Below, piece after piece: positions 25,646 through 34,229 of a DNA stretch of 44,722 nt. Below the pieces are notes generated by a model. It ran no database searches. It worked only from the letters and a program-made list of their open reading frames with translations, and was not told where the DNA came from. A program made the position numbers and the translations under genes. Origin of the DNA: Actinomycetota bacterium (GTDB lineage Bacteria > Actinomycetota > Acidimicrobiia > Acidimicrobiales > Acidimicrobilacustridaceae); NCBI GenBank assembly GCA_005787345.1, contig SYBH01000160.1, positions 1 through 44,722 on the forward strand, written 5' to 3'. Within the stretch, counting starts at the first letter, position 1. Each line of letters opens with the position of its first letter.

Positions 25646-26981
25646 GCGAGGACGCCTTCGTGATGGTCACGGGAATTGAGTGACGAGCCTCTTCGGCCTG
25701 CGTAATACGCGCCTCGAACTCGGGGCGGAAACGCTGCAGGGCCGATGCGATCGGCGACACTGCTGACGGACCAAGAGGGCAAATCGTTGTCTGCTTCGGG
25801 GGCCATGCGATTCCTGGGGAAATGTTGTCGGAAACGTCGAGGAGCAGTTCAAGATCACTGGGACGGCCATATCCGTCTTGGATTCGCTGCAAGATGTTTT
25901 CCAACCAAGTCGTGCCTTCACGACACGGGGTGCACTTGCCACAAGATTCACGGGCGAAGAACCGAACAATTCGCAGACACGCTTTGACTGCATCGGTGGT
26001 CTCGTCCATGACGACAACTGCGCCAGAACCAAGCATTGAGCCGGCGCGATCGACAGTGACTTTTTCAAGCGGAAGGTCGAGGTGCTCTTCAAAGAACCAC
26101 GGAGCCGATGCGCCACCAGGGATATACGCCTTGAGCGCACGATCGCCGAGAATGCCACCCGCGTACTGGGGGGCGTAAATGAGATCGCGGAAGGTGGTGA
26201 CGCCGTATTCGACCTCAAACACACCTGGGTTCTTGACGTGACCAGAGACTGCGAACATGCGCGTACCGCGCGATGTTTCCGCACCCAGCGCAGCAAAAGC
26301 TTCGCCGCCATTCGTGACGATCCAAGGCAGATTCGAAAGTGTCTCGACGTTATTCACGATTGTGGGCTGCATGTACAAGCCCTTAGCCGCCGGGAAGTAC
26401 GGAGGCTTAAGACGCGGCATACCGCGATTGCCTTCAAGACTTTCGATGAGTGCAGTTTCTTCGCCCACGATGTAGGCGCCAGCACCCCATGAAAGAACGA
26501 CATCGACAGAGAAGTCAGAACCAAGGATGTTCTTGCCGACATAACCGGCGGCATAGGCGTCGTTCAGGGCTGCAGCGATGCGCTCTTGAGCAAGCGGCAT
26601 TTCGCCACGCACATACAGGAATGCTTGGCCGCATCCGATTGCGTAACACGCGAGCAGAACACCTTCGATGAGTTGATGAGGATCACGCTCCATAAGGAGA
26701 CGGTCCTTATAGGTGCCCGGTTCGGACTCGTCGCCGTTGACAACGAGATAACGCGGCCACACGTTTACGGGAGCAAGACCCCACTTCACCCCTGCGGGGA
26801 AACCTGCTCCACCACGACCAAGAAGGGTTGCGGTCTTTACCTCGTCGGCCACAGCGGTCGGGCCCATCGAGAGCGCTTTGCGCAATGCCTGATAGCCACC
26901 GGTGGCTTCATACCCGGCAAGCATGAAGCTGTCGGCATTATCGAAACGTGAAGTAATGATGCGGGGAGCATCGGTAATCAC
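25638..26981 (-). CDS. nuoF: NADH-quinone oxidoreductase subunit F (NADH/FMN-binding)
   Basis: 447 residues. GRGGAGFPAG at residues 55-64 is the NADH/FMN-binding loop. The N3 [4Fe-4S] ligands are C347, C350, C353 (SCGKCTPCREGT) and C401 (TICPLG). This is the NADH-oxidising subunit; the window holds only one copy, so only one of the two complex I sets has its own NADH input. Start GTG at 26979-26981, overlapping the nuoE stop by 4 bases. Confidence 0.96.
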   Translation of the reverse strand: MITDAPRIITSRFDNADSFMLAGYEATGGYQALRKALSMGPTAVADEVKTATLLGRGGAGFPAGVKWGLAPVNVWPRYLVVNGDESEPGTYKDRLLMERDPHQLIEGVLLACYAIGCGQAFLYVRGEMPLAQERIAAALNDAYAAGYVGKNILGSDFSVDVVLSWGAGAYIVGEETALIESLEGNRGMPRLKPPYFPAAKGLYMQPTIVNNVETLSNLPWIVTNGGEAFAALGAETSRGTRMFAVSGHVKNPGVFEVEYGVTTFRDLIYAPQYAGGILGDRALKAYIPGGASAPWFFEEHLDLPLEKVTVDRAGSMLGSGAVVVMDETTDAVKACLRIVRFFARESCGKCTPCREGTTWLENILQRIQDGYGRPSDLELLLDVSDNISPGIAWPPKQTTICPLGPSAVSPIASALQRFRPEFEARITQAEEARHSIPVTITKASSHG

Positions 26982-27592
26982 TTGACGCCCTCCCCCGCTG
27001 CTGCGACCCAGACTGGTGCGGTCTTGTCTTCGGGAGTCACGACACCAGCGCGTCGGTCCTCGGGAATGTGCTGACGAACTTCAGCCAGCACTCCGTGGGA
27101 CGGAATATCAGAGCGGCGGCCAGCGCGAAGGTCATTCACAAGTTGATCGAATCCTTCATTCGAGATGCGATGCTCGTAGCGATAGTTCACCTGCAGGCAC
27201 GGGGCCTCGGTGCACGCAGCGATGCATTCGACATCTTCAAGAGTGAAAAGGCCATCGGAGGTTGTTTGTCCCGGGCGAATACCGAGTGTCTTTTCGGCAT
27301 GAGCAAGGAGTTCCTCGCCGCCACGAAGCTGACAAGAAATGTTGGTGCAGATGTTCACCATGTAACGGCCAACGGGTTCCATCTTGAACATCTCGTAGAA
27401 CGATGCGGTTCCGAGAACTTCTGCTGATGAAACACCAACAAGTTCGCCGATATGGGCCATTGCCTCGTCGGTGAGATGACCGTCTTGCTCCTGCGCGAGA
27501 TGTAGCAAAGGAATGAGCGCCGACTTCGGACGCGGGTAGTTTCCGATGATCTCGCGGGCGAGTTCAACGTTGTCATTCGAAAGACGAGCCAT
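26978..27592 (-). CDS. nuoE: NADH-quinone oxidoreductase subunit E ([2Fe-2S])
   Basis: 204 residues with an N-terminal helical domain and a thioredoxin-like fold holding cluster N1a: C82 and C87 (CTNISC), C123 and C127 (CIAAC). The ATG at 27590-27592 is used because it overlaps the nuoD stop (shared T at 27592) and begins at the family N-terminus. The open frame continues upstream into nuoD without similarity. A C-terminal extension of about 45 residues follows the core. Confidence 0.95.
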   Translation of the reverse strand: MARLSNDNVELAREIIGNYPRPKSALIPLLHLAQEQDGHLTDEAMAHIGELVGVSSAEVLGTASFYEMFKMEPVGRYMVNICTNISCQLRGGEELLAHAEKTLGIRPGQTTSDGLFTLEDVECIAACTEAPCLQVNYRYEHRISNEGFDQLVNDLRAGRRSDIPSHGVLAEVRQHIPEDRRAGVVTPEDKTAPVWVAAAGEGVK

Positions 27593-28926
27593 CAGCGGTC
27601 GACCTCCCCGAGGATGGGATCGACGCTTGAGATGATGGCGACAGCGTCGGCCACGAGACTGCCGTGCATGAGATGCGGAAGGCTCTGCAAATTCACAAAA
27701 CTTGGGGCACGGACGTGCATGCGGTACGGCTTCGAAGAACCATCGCTCACGATGTAGCAGCCAAGTTCGCCTCGAGGAGATTCGATCGAGACATAGGCCT
27801 CGCCCTCGGGAACCTTGAAACCTTCGGTGAAGATCTTGAAGTGGTGAATGAGAGCTTCCATGGACTCGTCGATGCGCGCACGCGGTGGTGGCGTCACTTT
27901 CTTGTCTTGGATGCGATAATCGCCCTTCGGCATTTTCTCGAGGCACTGACGAACGATCTTCATTGACTCGTGAATTTCAGCGAGACGAATTGCGTATCGG
28001 TCGAAACAGTCACCGTACGAACCAACGACGACGTCGAAGTCAATCTGGTCGAACGCGAGATACGGCATGTCGCGTCGAAGGTCCCAGTCGTAACCCGTTG
28101 ATCGGAGAATCGGGCCGGTGACGCCAAGCGCAAGACATTCTTCGGCTGTGATGGCTCCGACGCCTTGAAGTCGCTCACGAAAAATCGGTTGCTGATTCAA
28201 CAAGGTGTCGTATTCGGCAAGCCGACCAGGGAGCATGTCGAGAAGACGCAGAACGCTGTCTCGCCATCCGTCGGGAAGATCGGCAGCAACACCGCCGGGA
28301 CGGATGTAGTTGTGGTTCATGCGGAGGCCAGTGACTTCCTGAAGGAAGCGAAGCGCCTCTTCACGTTCACGCCATCCGTAAAGCATCATCGACACTGCAC
28401 CAAGGTCCATGCCGTTGGTGGCCATAAAGAGCAAGTGGGAAGAGATGCGATTCATCTCGGTCATGAGCATGCGGATCCAGATCGCACGTTCAGGAACCTC
28501 AATATCGAGCAACTTTTCGACAGTGAGCGAGAAGGCAAGTTCGGTGAACAACGGCGCTGCGTAATCCATGCGCGTCACGTTGGTGGGGCCCTGCAAGTAG
28601 GTGAGTTCTTCGCCCGTGCGTTCCATGCCGGTGTGGAGATAACCGATAATCGGCTTACAACGAAGAACGGTCTCGCCCTGAAGTTCAAGCATGAGACGCA
28701 ACACGCCGTGTGTCGATGGATGCTGCGGACCCATGTTGATGATCATGGTTTCGTCGTCGGGAACCTGTTCACGCTCTGCGGCGAGCGCGTCGTTCTCGGA
28801 CAATCGAAGAACCGCGCCAAGTTCGCGAAGACGTTCGCCGGCTGCGACAACATCGGCTGAAGTCATTTCCTGACCCCCTCCGGAGGTCTGATTCACATTC
28901 GTGGGAAGTTCGTGAGTTGCGGTCAT
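27592..28926 (-). CDS. nuoD: NADH-quinone oxidoreductase subunit D, 14-subunit complex I
   Basis: 444 residues from the ATG at 28924-28926, 4 bases after the nuoC stop. About 60 N-terminal residues precede the core. GPQHPSTHG (66-74) carries the quinone-site H73, and TRMDY (118-122) carries both the N2-adjacent R119, the arginine methylated by NDUFAF7 in mitochondria, and the quinone-site Y122. Later RMNHNYIRPGGVAADLP and YDWDLRRDMPY are typical. All catalytic positions look standard, in contrast to NuoD2. Confidence 0.96.
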   Translation of the reverse strand: MTATHELPTNVNQTSGGGQEMTSADVVAAGERLRELGAVLRLSENDALAAEREQVPDDETMIINMGPQHPSTHGVLRLMLELQGETVLRCKPIIGYLHTGMERTGEELTYLQGPTNVTRMDYAAPLFTELAFSLTVEKLLDIEVPERAIWIRMLMTEMNRISSHLLFMATNGMDLGAVSMMLYGWREREEALRFLQEVTGLRMNHNYIRPGGVAADLPDGWRDSVLRLLDMLPGRLAEYDTLLNQQPIFRERLQGVGAITAEECLALGVTGPILRSTGYDWDLRRDMPYLAFDQIDFDVVVGSYGDCFDRYAIRLAEIHESMKIVRQCLEKMPKGDYRIQDKKVTPPPRARIDESMEALIHHFKIFTEGFKVPEGEAYVSIESPRGELGCYIVSDGSSKPYRMHVRAPSFVNLQSLPHLMHGSLVADAVAIISSVDPILGEVDR

Positions 28927-28930
28927 GAGA

Positions 28931-29461
28931 TCAACGATTCGCGGGAGCACCCTTGAACTGCACTGGAATACGACCAGAGTCGTAGTCCTTGCGCAGTGGG
29001 TGTCCGATCCAGTCCTCGGGCATGAGGATGCGGGTGAGATCAGGGTGGCCTTCGAACGCAATACCAAACATGTCGAAGGTTTCGCGCTCCATCGCCTCGG
29101 TGCCGGGATAGAGATTGAACGCGCTCGGAAACACTGCGTCGGTCTCGGGTACCTGTACTCGCAAACGAAGACGAGCGCGTTCGCGATGGTTAATGAGGTT
29201 GACGACAACTTCGAACCGCTCGGGTTCTATGCCGGCGGGAAGCTGACGCGAATCGTTGGTGAGGTAGTCAACACCACAAAGATCGATTACGGAGTGGTAC
29301 CCAGCGGCATGCAGTGTCGCGAGCAGCGCGGAATAGGTTTCGCGAGTTGGATGCACTACAAGCTGCCCGTGAGAACGAGTGAGCAACGTATCGAAAAGTG
29401 TTTCGGGTGCGATCTCAGCTGGGGTGTCAGCCTCGCCACCTTGGGCGTCGATGTCGGTCAT
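28931..29461 (-). CDS. nuoC: NADH-quinone oxidoreductase subunit C, 14-subunit complex I
   Basis: 176 residues. Core: YHSVIDLCGVDYLT, FEVVVNLINH, EAMERETFDMFGIAFEGHPDLTRILMPEDWIGHPLRKDY. ATG at 29459-29461, 2 bases after the nuoB stop. Peripheral-arm subunit that packs against NuoD and NuoI. Confidence 0.95.
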   Translation of the reverse strand: MTDIDAQGGEADTPAEIAPETLFDTLLTRSHGQLVVHPTRETYSALLATLHAAGYHSVIDLCGVDYLTNDSRQLPAGIEPERFEVVVNLINHRERARLRLRVQVPETDAVFPSAFNLYPGTEAMERETFDMFGIAFEGHPDLTRILMPEDWIGHPLRKDYDSGRIPVQFKGAPANR

Positions 29462-29463
29462 GT

Positions 29464-30051
29464 TCAGCCCTGACCCAGGGTGACAGGCACAGGACCAGAA
29501 GGACCCATCTGTTCAACAATCAGACCAGCACCCTCACCATCGCGGCGAGTGAGTTCGCCATTTTTGATCTTGTCGTGAAGGGTCAAAATTGCGTGCATCA
29601 GTGTTTCCGGTGATGGCGGGCAACCCGGTGCATACACATCGACGGGAACAATCTGATCAACACCCTGCACGATGGCGTAGTTATTGAACATGCCTCCGGA
29701 AGATGCGCAAACGCCCATCGAGATAACCCATTTGGGTTCCATCATCTGGTCGTAGATCTGACGAAGCACCGGTGCCATCTTTTGCGACACGCGACCAGCA
29801 ACGATCATGAGATCGGCCTGACGCGGCGAAGCGCGAAACGTTTCCATGCCGTAACGAGCAAGGTCGTAGTGCGGTCCACCTGCAGCCATCATTTCGAGCG
29901 CGCAACAAGCAAGACCGAACGTGGCGGGCATGACGCTGTGGCGACGGGCCCACTTGACAAGCTCCTCGAGCGTGCCAGTGAAAAAATTGTGGCTGAGTCC
30001 TTCAAGGCCGGACTCAAGGAGTCCGCCGGTGGGCCTGGTCTCGCTTGACAC
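29464..30051 (-). CDS. nuoB: NADH-quinone oxidoreductase subunit B, 14-subunit complex I
   Basis: 195 residues. N2 cluster ligands are C49-C50 ([10 protein letters not shown]), C115 (GVCASSGG) and C144 (PGCPPSPE). Start GTG at 30049-30051, directly adjoining the nuoA stop. A C-terminal extension of about 35 residues ([13 protein letters not shown] and on) is present and absent from NuoB2. Confidence 0.95.
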   Translation of the reverse strand: MSSETRPTGGLLESGLEGLSHNFFTGTLEELVKWARRHSVMPATFGLACCALEMMAAGGPHYDLARYGMETFRASPRQADLMIVAGRVSQKMAPVLRQIYDQMMEPKWVISMGVCASSGGMFNNYAIVQGVDQIVPVDVYAPGCPPSPETLMHAILTLHDKIKNGELTRRDGEGAGLIVEQMGPSGPVPVTLGQG

Positions 30052-30510
30052 TTATGCAGCCTCTCCAGTGGAACGGCCTTCGAGGCCGACGCGACGGATG
30101 GTGCTCGTCGCTGTACGGGCAGGCGAAACGGCCTCAGAACGACGAAGCCGCTTAACCGGGCCCCAATCAAGGGCACCGTTGCCGATGAGGTAGACGAACG
30201 ACTCGAATACCGCAGCAGTAAAAATGAGGATCGCTGCAATTCCATACCAACCGAGCGAACGGAACACAACAGCGAAGGGGAACAGGAAAATGATTTCAAT
30301 GTCGAACACGATGAAGATCATGGCGACGAGAAAGAATTTCACCGGGAAGCGATCCGGCGGTCCCTCATCGGGAACGATGCCGCATTCGTAGGGAGACGAC
30401 TTGGCTTCAGATGGTCGACGGGGGGCGAGAAGCTGCGAAACGACGCGGCTCACTGCGGCGAAGATGATCGCCAGCACAAGCATTGCGAAGATTGGCAGAT
30501 ACTGCCCCAC
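30052..30510 (-). CDS. nuoA: NADH-quinone oxidoreductase subunit A, 14-subunit complex I
   Basis: 152 residues. The SSPYECGIVP loop with its conserved Cys and FLVAMIFIVFDIEIIFLFPFA identify NuoA. A basic C-terminal tail of about 30 residues makes it longer than NuoA2. Start GTG at 30508-30510, 5 bases after the stop of the upstream membrane protein. There is therefore no room for a separate promoter: complex I follows the cytochrome bc genes in the same transcription unit. Confidence 0.94.
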   Translation of the reverse strand: MGQYLPIFAMLVLAIIFAAVSRVVSQLLAPRRPSEAKSSPYECGIVPDEGPPDRFPVKFFLVAMIFIVFDIEIIFLFPFAVVFRSLGWYGIAAILIFTAAVFESFVYLIGNGALDWGPVKRLRRSEAVSPARTATSTIRRVGLEGRSTGEAA

Positions 30511-30515
30511 TCTGG

Positions 30516-31460
30516 TCAGCTCTCCTTCGAGGCTGCTTCAGCCATCGCCTTGTTCTGCATAAGCGTCTTGTCACGGTTGTGCAAAGCCCATGCGGACAAG
30601 ATAAACAGCGAAACTGAAATCACGAACCACAGGAACGGAATGACACGCTCGTTTCCTATGTCACGAATCAGAACAACGGAAATCACTGGCTGCGAGGGAT
30701 CGACCTTCGGAAGTGGTGGCGCCTGACCAGGGATAGGGGTCTGCGGAATGACCTTCTGAACCTGCACCACGGTGTAGTTCTTCGGGTTCTTGATCTGCAA
30801 TGCAGAGGTGATGCGATGCTGCACTCGACAAATCGTGCCGCCGTCGGGGCAGTCGTCCTTAAGCGTGGGCTTACCGCCGTAGTTCCAGACATTCAGTTTC
30901 TTGTAGTCGGAACTCGTCGAAAAGATTCCAGACGCAATCAGTTCAAGATCTGCTGCCGATTGCGCTTCACCCGCGTTTGCGGCACCAACAAGTGCCCAAC
31001 CATTGAGAGCTTCGGTGTTGAGATACTCCGAAATGATCGCCGGATTGTTTTGCTGAAGGTCTGAGAGCGTGAAGCCGTTGGGAAACTCATTTGCGAGATC
31101 GGGGTTCTGCGCAATGATCTCGTCATCAGTCGTTAGCGACGCAGGATCAATCAATTTATTCAGTACATCGACCTTGGCTTGATCGTTGTCGCCGTTGACG
31201 TAGATCTCAACCGGCTTCCACGTTGCAATATTGCCGCGCGGGCCAATGGCCGGAGGCGTAAGCCACCAGATAAATGTAAGGATTGCGAGCCAACCGAACA
31301 GTCCGGAGAGCGCAACAAGGAAACCCAAACGAGAACCGAGATTGGTGCCGAGGATCAGGTAGACCGAGCCCATAAGGACGACGACACCGACCATGACGAT
31401 GAGAATGCCGCGGATTCCTGGGTCCCATGAGATTCCAGCAATGATCTGAAGTGTTTGCAT
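30516..31460 (-). CDS. Unrecognised membrane protein between cytochrome c and nuoA
   Basis: 314 residues from the ATG at 31458-31460, which overlaps the upstream cytochrome c stop by one base. Two TM helices near the N-terminus (about 13-35 and 42-65, the second ending in FIWWLTPP) are followed by a globular region of about 200 residues facing one side. One TM helix then lies near residues 270-292 (FLWFVISVSLFILSAWAL), with a cytoplasmic tail. The globular part has two cysteines (DDCPDGGTICR) but no haem, Fe-S or nucleotide motif that I recognise. A Pro-rich stretch precedes the last helix. Its position between the bc complex and complex I suggests an accessory or supercomplex-linking subunit, which is inference only. 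Confidence 0.75.
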   Translation of the reverse strand: MQTLQIIAGISWDPGIRGILIVMVGVVVLMGSVYLILGTNLGSRLGFLVALSGLFGWLAILTFIWWLTPPAIGPRGNIATWKPVEIYVNGDNDQAKVDVLNKLIDPASLTTDDEIIAQNPDLANEFPNGFTLSDLQQNNPAIISEYLNTEALNGWALVGAANAGEAQSAADLELIASGIFSTSSDYKKLNVWNYGGKPTLKDDCPDGGTICRVQHRITSALQIKNPKNYTVVQVQKVIPQTPIPGQAPPLPKVDPSQPVISVVLIRDIGNERVIPFLWFVISVSLFILSAWALHNRDKTLMQNKAMAEAASKES

Positions 31461-32560
31461 CAGAGGCTCCGCTCGTAGGCAACGACCGCTGCAATTTGTA
31501 CAGGCGTGAGCATGACCTGATCTGGATTCATGATTGCAGTCTTGGGATCCTGCGCATTCGGGTTCGTGCCGAAGCTGCCCATGCGACCGCTTGACCAACC
31601 GTTAATGCCGTAGGCAGTACCCATCTTGGGATAGGCCGAAACATATGCTTCCTGCTGCGCCGCAACAGGGAACTGGCGAATTGCTGCTCCGCCGGTGAGG
31701 TTCGGGCCCATGCCGCCACCACCCGCAACCTTTGCTTGGCCGATCGACCATCCTGCTGTGTGGCAACGACCACAGGAATACGCGCCACCGGCAAAACCAT
31801 CGGAGTACCCAAGGTTGAAGACCGCTTCGCCAAGGGTTTTGTACATTCCCCCGGGAATGGTGCAGTTGTTGTCAGCGTCGGCAGCACAGGTCTTGTCGAG
31901 TTCCTTCTGCACTGCCATCTGAGATTCTGCAGCCGGAAGCTGGATCGAGGTGAGATACGCAATGACCTCTTCAATCTGCTGCTCGGTAAGCGGGCCACCA
32001 CCAGGAGCACCCCAGGCCGGCATCGGCGAGTAACCACGGCCGTAGTTCAGGATGTAGGTGACCTGTTCCGGCGTATAGCGATACATGATGGTGTCGAGGG
32101 CGGGAGACTTCCACGGCACCTGATCGACATAGGCACCAGTCACAGGGTCAAGGATCGTGTAGCTCGCCACGCCACCGATACCTTGCGGACCATGACAACC
32201 AGCGCACTGTGCGCCATTGACGTAGATGTCTTCTCCACGTGAAATCGCGACCTCTTCGAATCGCTCCACCATGCCCTCTTGGCGACCCGGTTCAGCAAGC
32301 CAATAGAGCGGAAGTGTCAGAGCAATCACACCAAGAGCAACGAGGCCAAGTCCGAGAGTTCGATCAAGTTTCTTGGTCTCGAGTTCTTCGTCGTCCATGT
32401 ACGGCTTGCGGTTGGCGGCCAGTTCAACTTCAGAACCAACCTCGGCGCGGCCCTTGCGTACGTTGACAGCAATTGCAACGACAAACGCAATAAGGAGGAG
32501 AACGGCAATGACGTAGCCAACCGTCTTCTGAGCGACCGCCAACAGATAAAGATCCTGCAT
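31460..32560 (-). CDS. Membrane-anchored dihaem cytochrome c of the bc complex
   Basis: 366 residues from the ATG at 32558-32560, overlapping the Rieske stop by one base. Two TM helices (about 12-33 and 68-87) are separated by a cytoplasmic loop. Two c-type haem domains follow: C119-A-G-C-H123 with a later SPMPAW methionine, and C263-G-R-C-H267. Actinobacterial QcrC is also dihaem but is usually anchored differently, so this is a functional analogue of cytochrome cc or c1 in the bc complex, accepting electrons from the Rieske centre. A CAADADNNC loop between the haem domains could be disulfide-bonded. Assigning it to a named QcrC orthologue would be unsafe. Confidence 0.88.
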   Translation of the reverse strand: MQDLYLLAVAQKTVGYVIAVLLLIAFVVAIAVNVRKGRAEVGSEVELAANRKPYMDDEELETKKLDRTLGLGLVALGVIALTLPLYWLAEPGRQEGMVERFEEVAISRGEDIYVNGAQCAGCHGPQGIGGVASYTILDPVTGAYVDQVPWKSPALDTIMYRYTPEQVTYILNYGRGYSPMPAWGAPGGGPLTEQQIEEVIAYLTSIQLPAAESQMAVQKELDKTCAADADNNCTIPGGMYKTLGEAVFNLGYSDGFAGGAYSCGRCHTAGWSIGQAKVAGGGGMGPNLTGGAAIRQFPVAAQQEAYVSAYPKMGTAYGINGWSSGRMGSFGTNPNAQDPKTAIMNPDQVMLTPVQIAAVVAYERSL

Positions 32561-33411
32561 CAGTGACTTCCTCCGCTCACGCAATGCGGACCTTCGGCTT
32601 CTTGCCCAGTGGTGTTGGTTCCGATTGCCGGCCCTTGGAAGACCTGACCGGTGTCGACGGTGAGCACTTCGCCAATCACTGAAGTTGCAAAGCGGTCCAT
32701 ACCTCGCGGCGAAGGACCACCTTTCTTCTCCCCTGCCAGGTTGTACTGCGAACCGTGGCATGGGCATTCAAACCATTGCGAGGTCACACACGAAGGGACG
32801 CGGCATCCGAGGTGCGGGCACTTTTGGTAAAGGGCAACGACGCCCGCTTCCATCGAGGGAATGACACCTGGGGGGTAGACCGCTTTCGCCTTCTCGATTG
32901 CGGACGTTGGATACGCCGTCAGCCACATGCGGCCTTCCGCGGAATACAAGAAGCCCTTGTTTGCAGCGATTTTGGCAAGAACATCGGACACTGTGCCCAC
33001 ACGAATCTTGGAACCGAAGCCACCCTTCGGCATCGGCCAGAGGAAGGCAAGGGTCGCTGCGCCAAAGCCTGAAAGGCTGAGTCCAATCATCACGATGATG
33101 GAACGGTTGAAAAATTTGCGGCGCGAGATGCCAATCGTGTCGGCATCAGGAGCGACGAACGGTGCAACATCAGCCGAGACCGTTGCGGGAGCGGCTGGTC
33201 GACGATCAAGCGCCGCCGATGCCTCGACCTGACGACCGGAAACGCCGACCATTTCAGATTCGTCGAGTGCAGATGCGGGCTTGTCCCGCTTGACGGTTTC
33301 GCGACTGAGTGCGCCAGTAGCACCACCACTGTCACGCCGGCGTGACGCAGCGAACAACACCACGCCAGCAAGAACAACGACGACGGGAAGAACGATGACT
33401 AAAGGATTCAT
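32560..33411 (-). CDS. Rieske [2Fe-2S] protein of the bc complex
   Basis: 283 residues from the ATG at 33409-33411, with GGAG 8 bases upstream. An N-terminal TM helix (4-22) comes first, then a hydrophilic stretch. Next is a twin-arginine-like motif SRRKFF at 96-101 followed by a second TM helix (104-126), as expected for Tat-dependent insertion of the folded Rieske domain. The cluster motifs are CPHLGC (198-203) and CPCHGS (216-221), with a further Cys208. It passes electrons from quinol at the Qo site to the cytochrome c encoded next. The upstream N-terminal extension of the open frame has no similarity and was excluded. Confidence 0.93.
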   Translation of the reverse strand: MNPLVIVLPVVVVLAGVVLFAASRRRDSGGATGALSRETVKRDKPASALDESEMVGVSGRQVEASAALDRRPAAPATVSADVAPFVAPDADTIGISRRKFFNRSIIVMIGLSLSGFGAATLAFLWPMPKGGFGSKIRVGTVSDVLAKIAANKGFLYSAEGRMWLTAYPTSAIEKAKAVYPPGVIPSMEAGVVALYQKCPHLGCRVPSCVTSQWFECPCHGSQYNLAGEKKGGPSPRGMDRFATSVIGEVLTVDTGQVFQGPAIGTNTTGQEAEGPHCVSGGSH

Positions 33412-33436
33412 TTGGGGGACTCCTGCATTTGTGCCA

Positions 33437-34219
33437 TCACAACTCGAAGAACATGCCGCCGGTCCACGGCGCCACAAAGATGAAGCCAGGACCACGGAAG
33501 AAGGAACCGATAATGACAAGTACCGCCCAGAACATCATCTGAACCGTGAACAACGAGATCGCAAACTTGCGGTCTTCGGGTTTATTCGACGGATTTTTGT
33601 CGAGGTACGGCGAGAGAATGAGCAAGAAGATGCCCATGCCCGGGATGGTCACACCGGCGACCATGGGGTGGAACATGGTGAGCAATTCCTGAAGACCGAG
33701 GAAGTACCAAGGAGCCTTCGACGGGTTCGGGGTTTCGTTGAGATTGGCCAGTTCAAGCAATGGCGCATTCACGAAAATTGAGAAGATCAACGTGAAGACT
33801 GTGATCGCAAGAGCAGCCACGAACTCAACGGCGAGAAGATGCGGCCAGGTATGGACCTTGTCGACTGGTGTGGCCTTGAGATCTTGGATGGAACCGGCCT
33901 TCACCACGGTGAGGAGGCGCTGGGTGTGACCGCCGGGGCCAGTTGCGGTGGGAGGCGGTGCAGCATCCATAACGGCGGTTGCGACGCCACCGCCAGAAGC
34001 GGACGGCGCTGCAACTTCGGCGCCACCTTCCTTCTTGGCCTTTGCCGACTTGGAGCGCTCGAGTAAATGAGCCGGGATACGGCTGTCGCCTGCGCTAGGC
34101 GCCTCGGCGGCAGGTTCAGTGACCGCTTCGGCGGGCGCGTCCTCGCCTGCGGCCTTGGCTGCTGCCTTGGCTTTCGCTTCCTCGGCTCGCTTACGGAGAT
34201 GTTCGGGGATCTCTGTCAT
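33437..34219 (-). CDS. Cytochrome b C-terminal half (subunit IV-like) with an Ala/Lys/Glu-rich N-terminal extension
   Basis: 260 residues from the ATG at 34217-34219, 10 bases after the stop of the b6-like gene. Residues 1-125 are soluble and low-complexity, and contain two copies of a short motif (IPEHLRKRAE at 4-13; IPAHLLERSK at 48-57) also found at the N-terminus of the divergently encoded cytochrome c. Three TM helices follow (about 128-152, 183-205, 228-250). The Qo-site segment reads KAPWYFLG with A169-P170-W171-Y172, so the glutamate of the classical PEWY motif is absent. Works together with the b6-like subunit as a split cytochrome b. Confidence 0.9.
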   Translation of the reverse strand: MTEIPEHLRKRAEEAKAKAAAKAAGEDAPAEAVTEPAAEAPSAGDSRIPAHLLERSKSAKAKKEGGAEVAAPSASGGGVATAVMDAAPPPTATGPGGHTQRLLTVVKAGSIQDLKATPVDKVHTWPHLLAVEFVAALAITVFTLIFSIFVNAPLLELANLNETPNPSKAPWYFLGLQELLTMFHPMVAGVTIPGMGIFLLILSPYLDKNPSNKPEDRKFAISLFTVQMMFWAVLVIIGSFFRGPGFIFVAPWTGGMFFEL

Positions 34220-34229
34220 GGCTCCTCGA

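Noticed and set aside
4324-30510. Assembly artefact as explanation for doubled nuo genes
   Set aside because: The two sets are strongly diverged, differ in gene content and keep separate overlaps, so they cannot be a collapsed or duplicated contig end.
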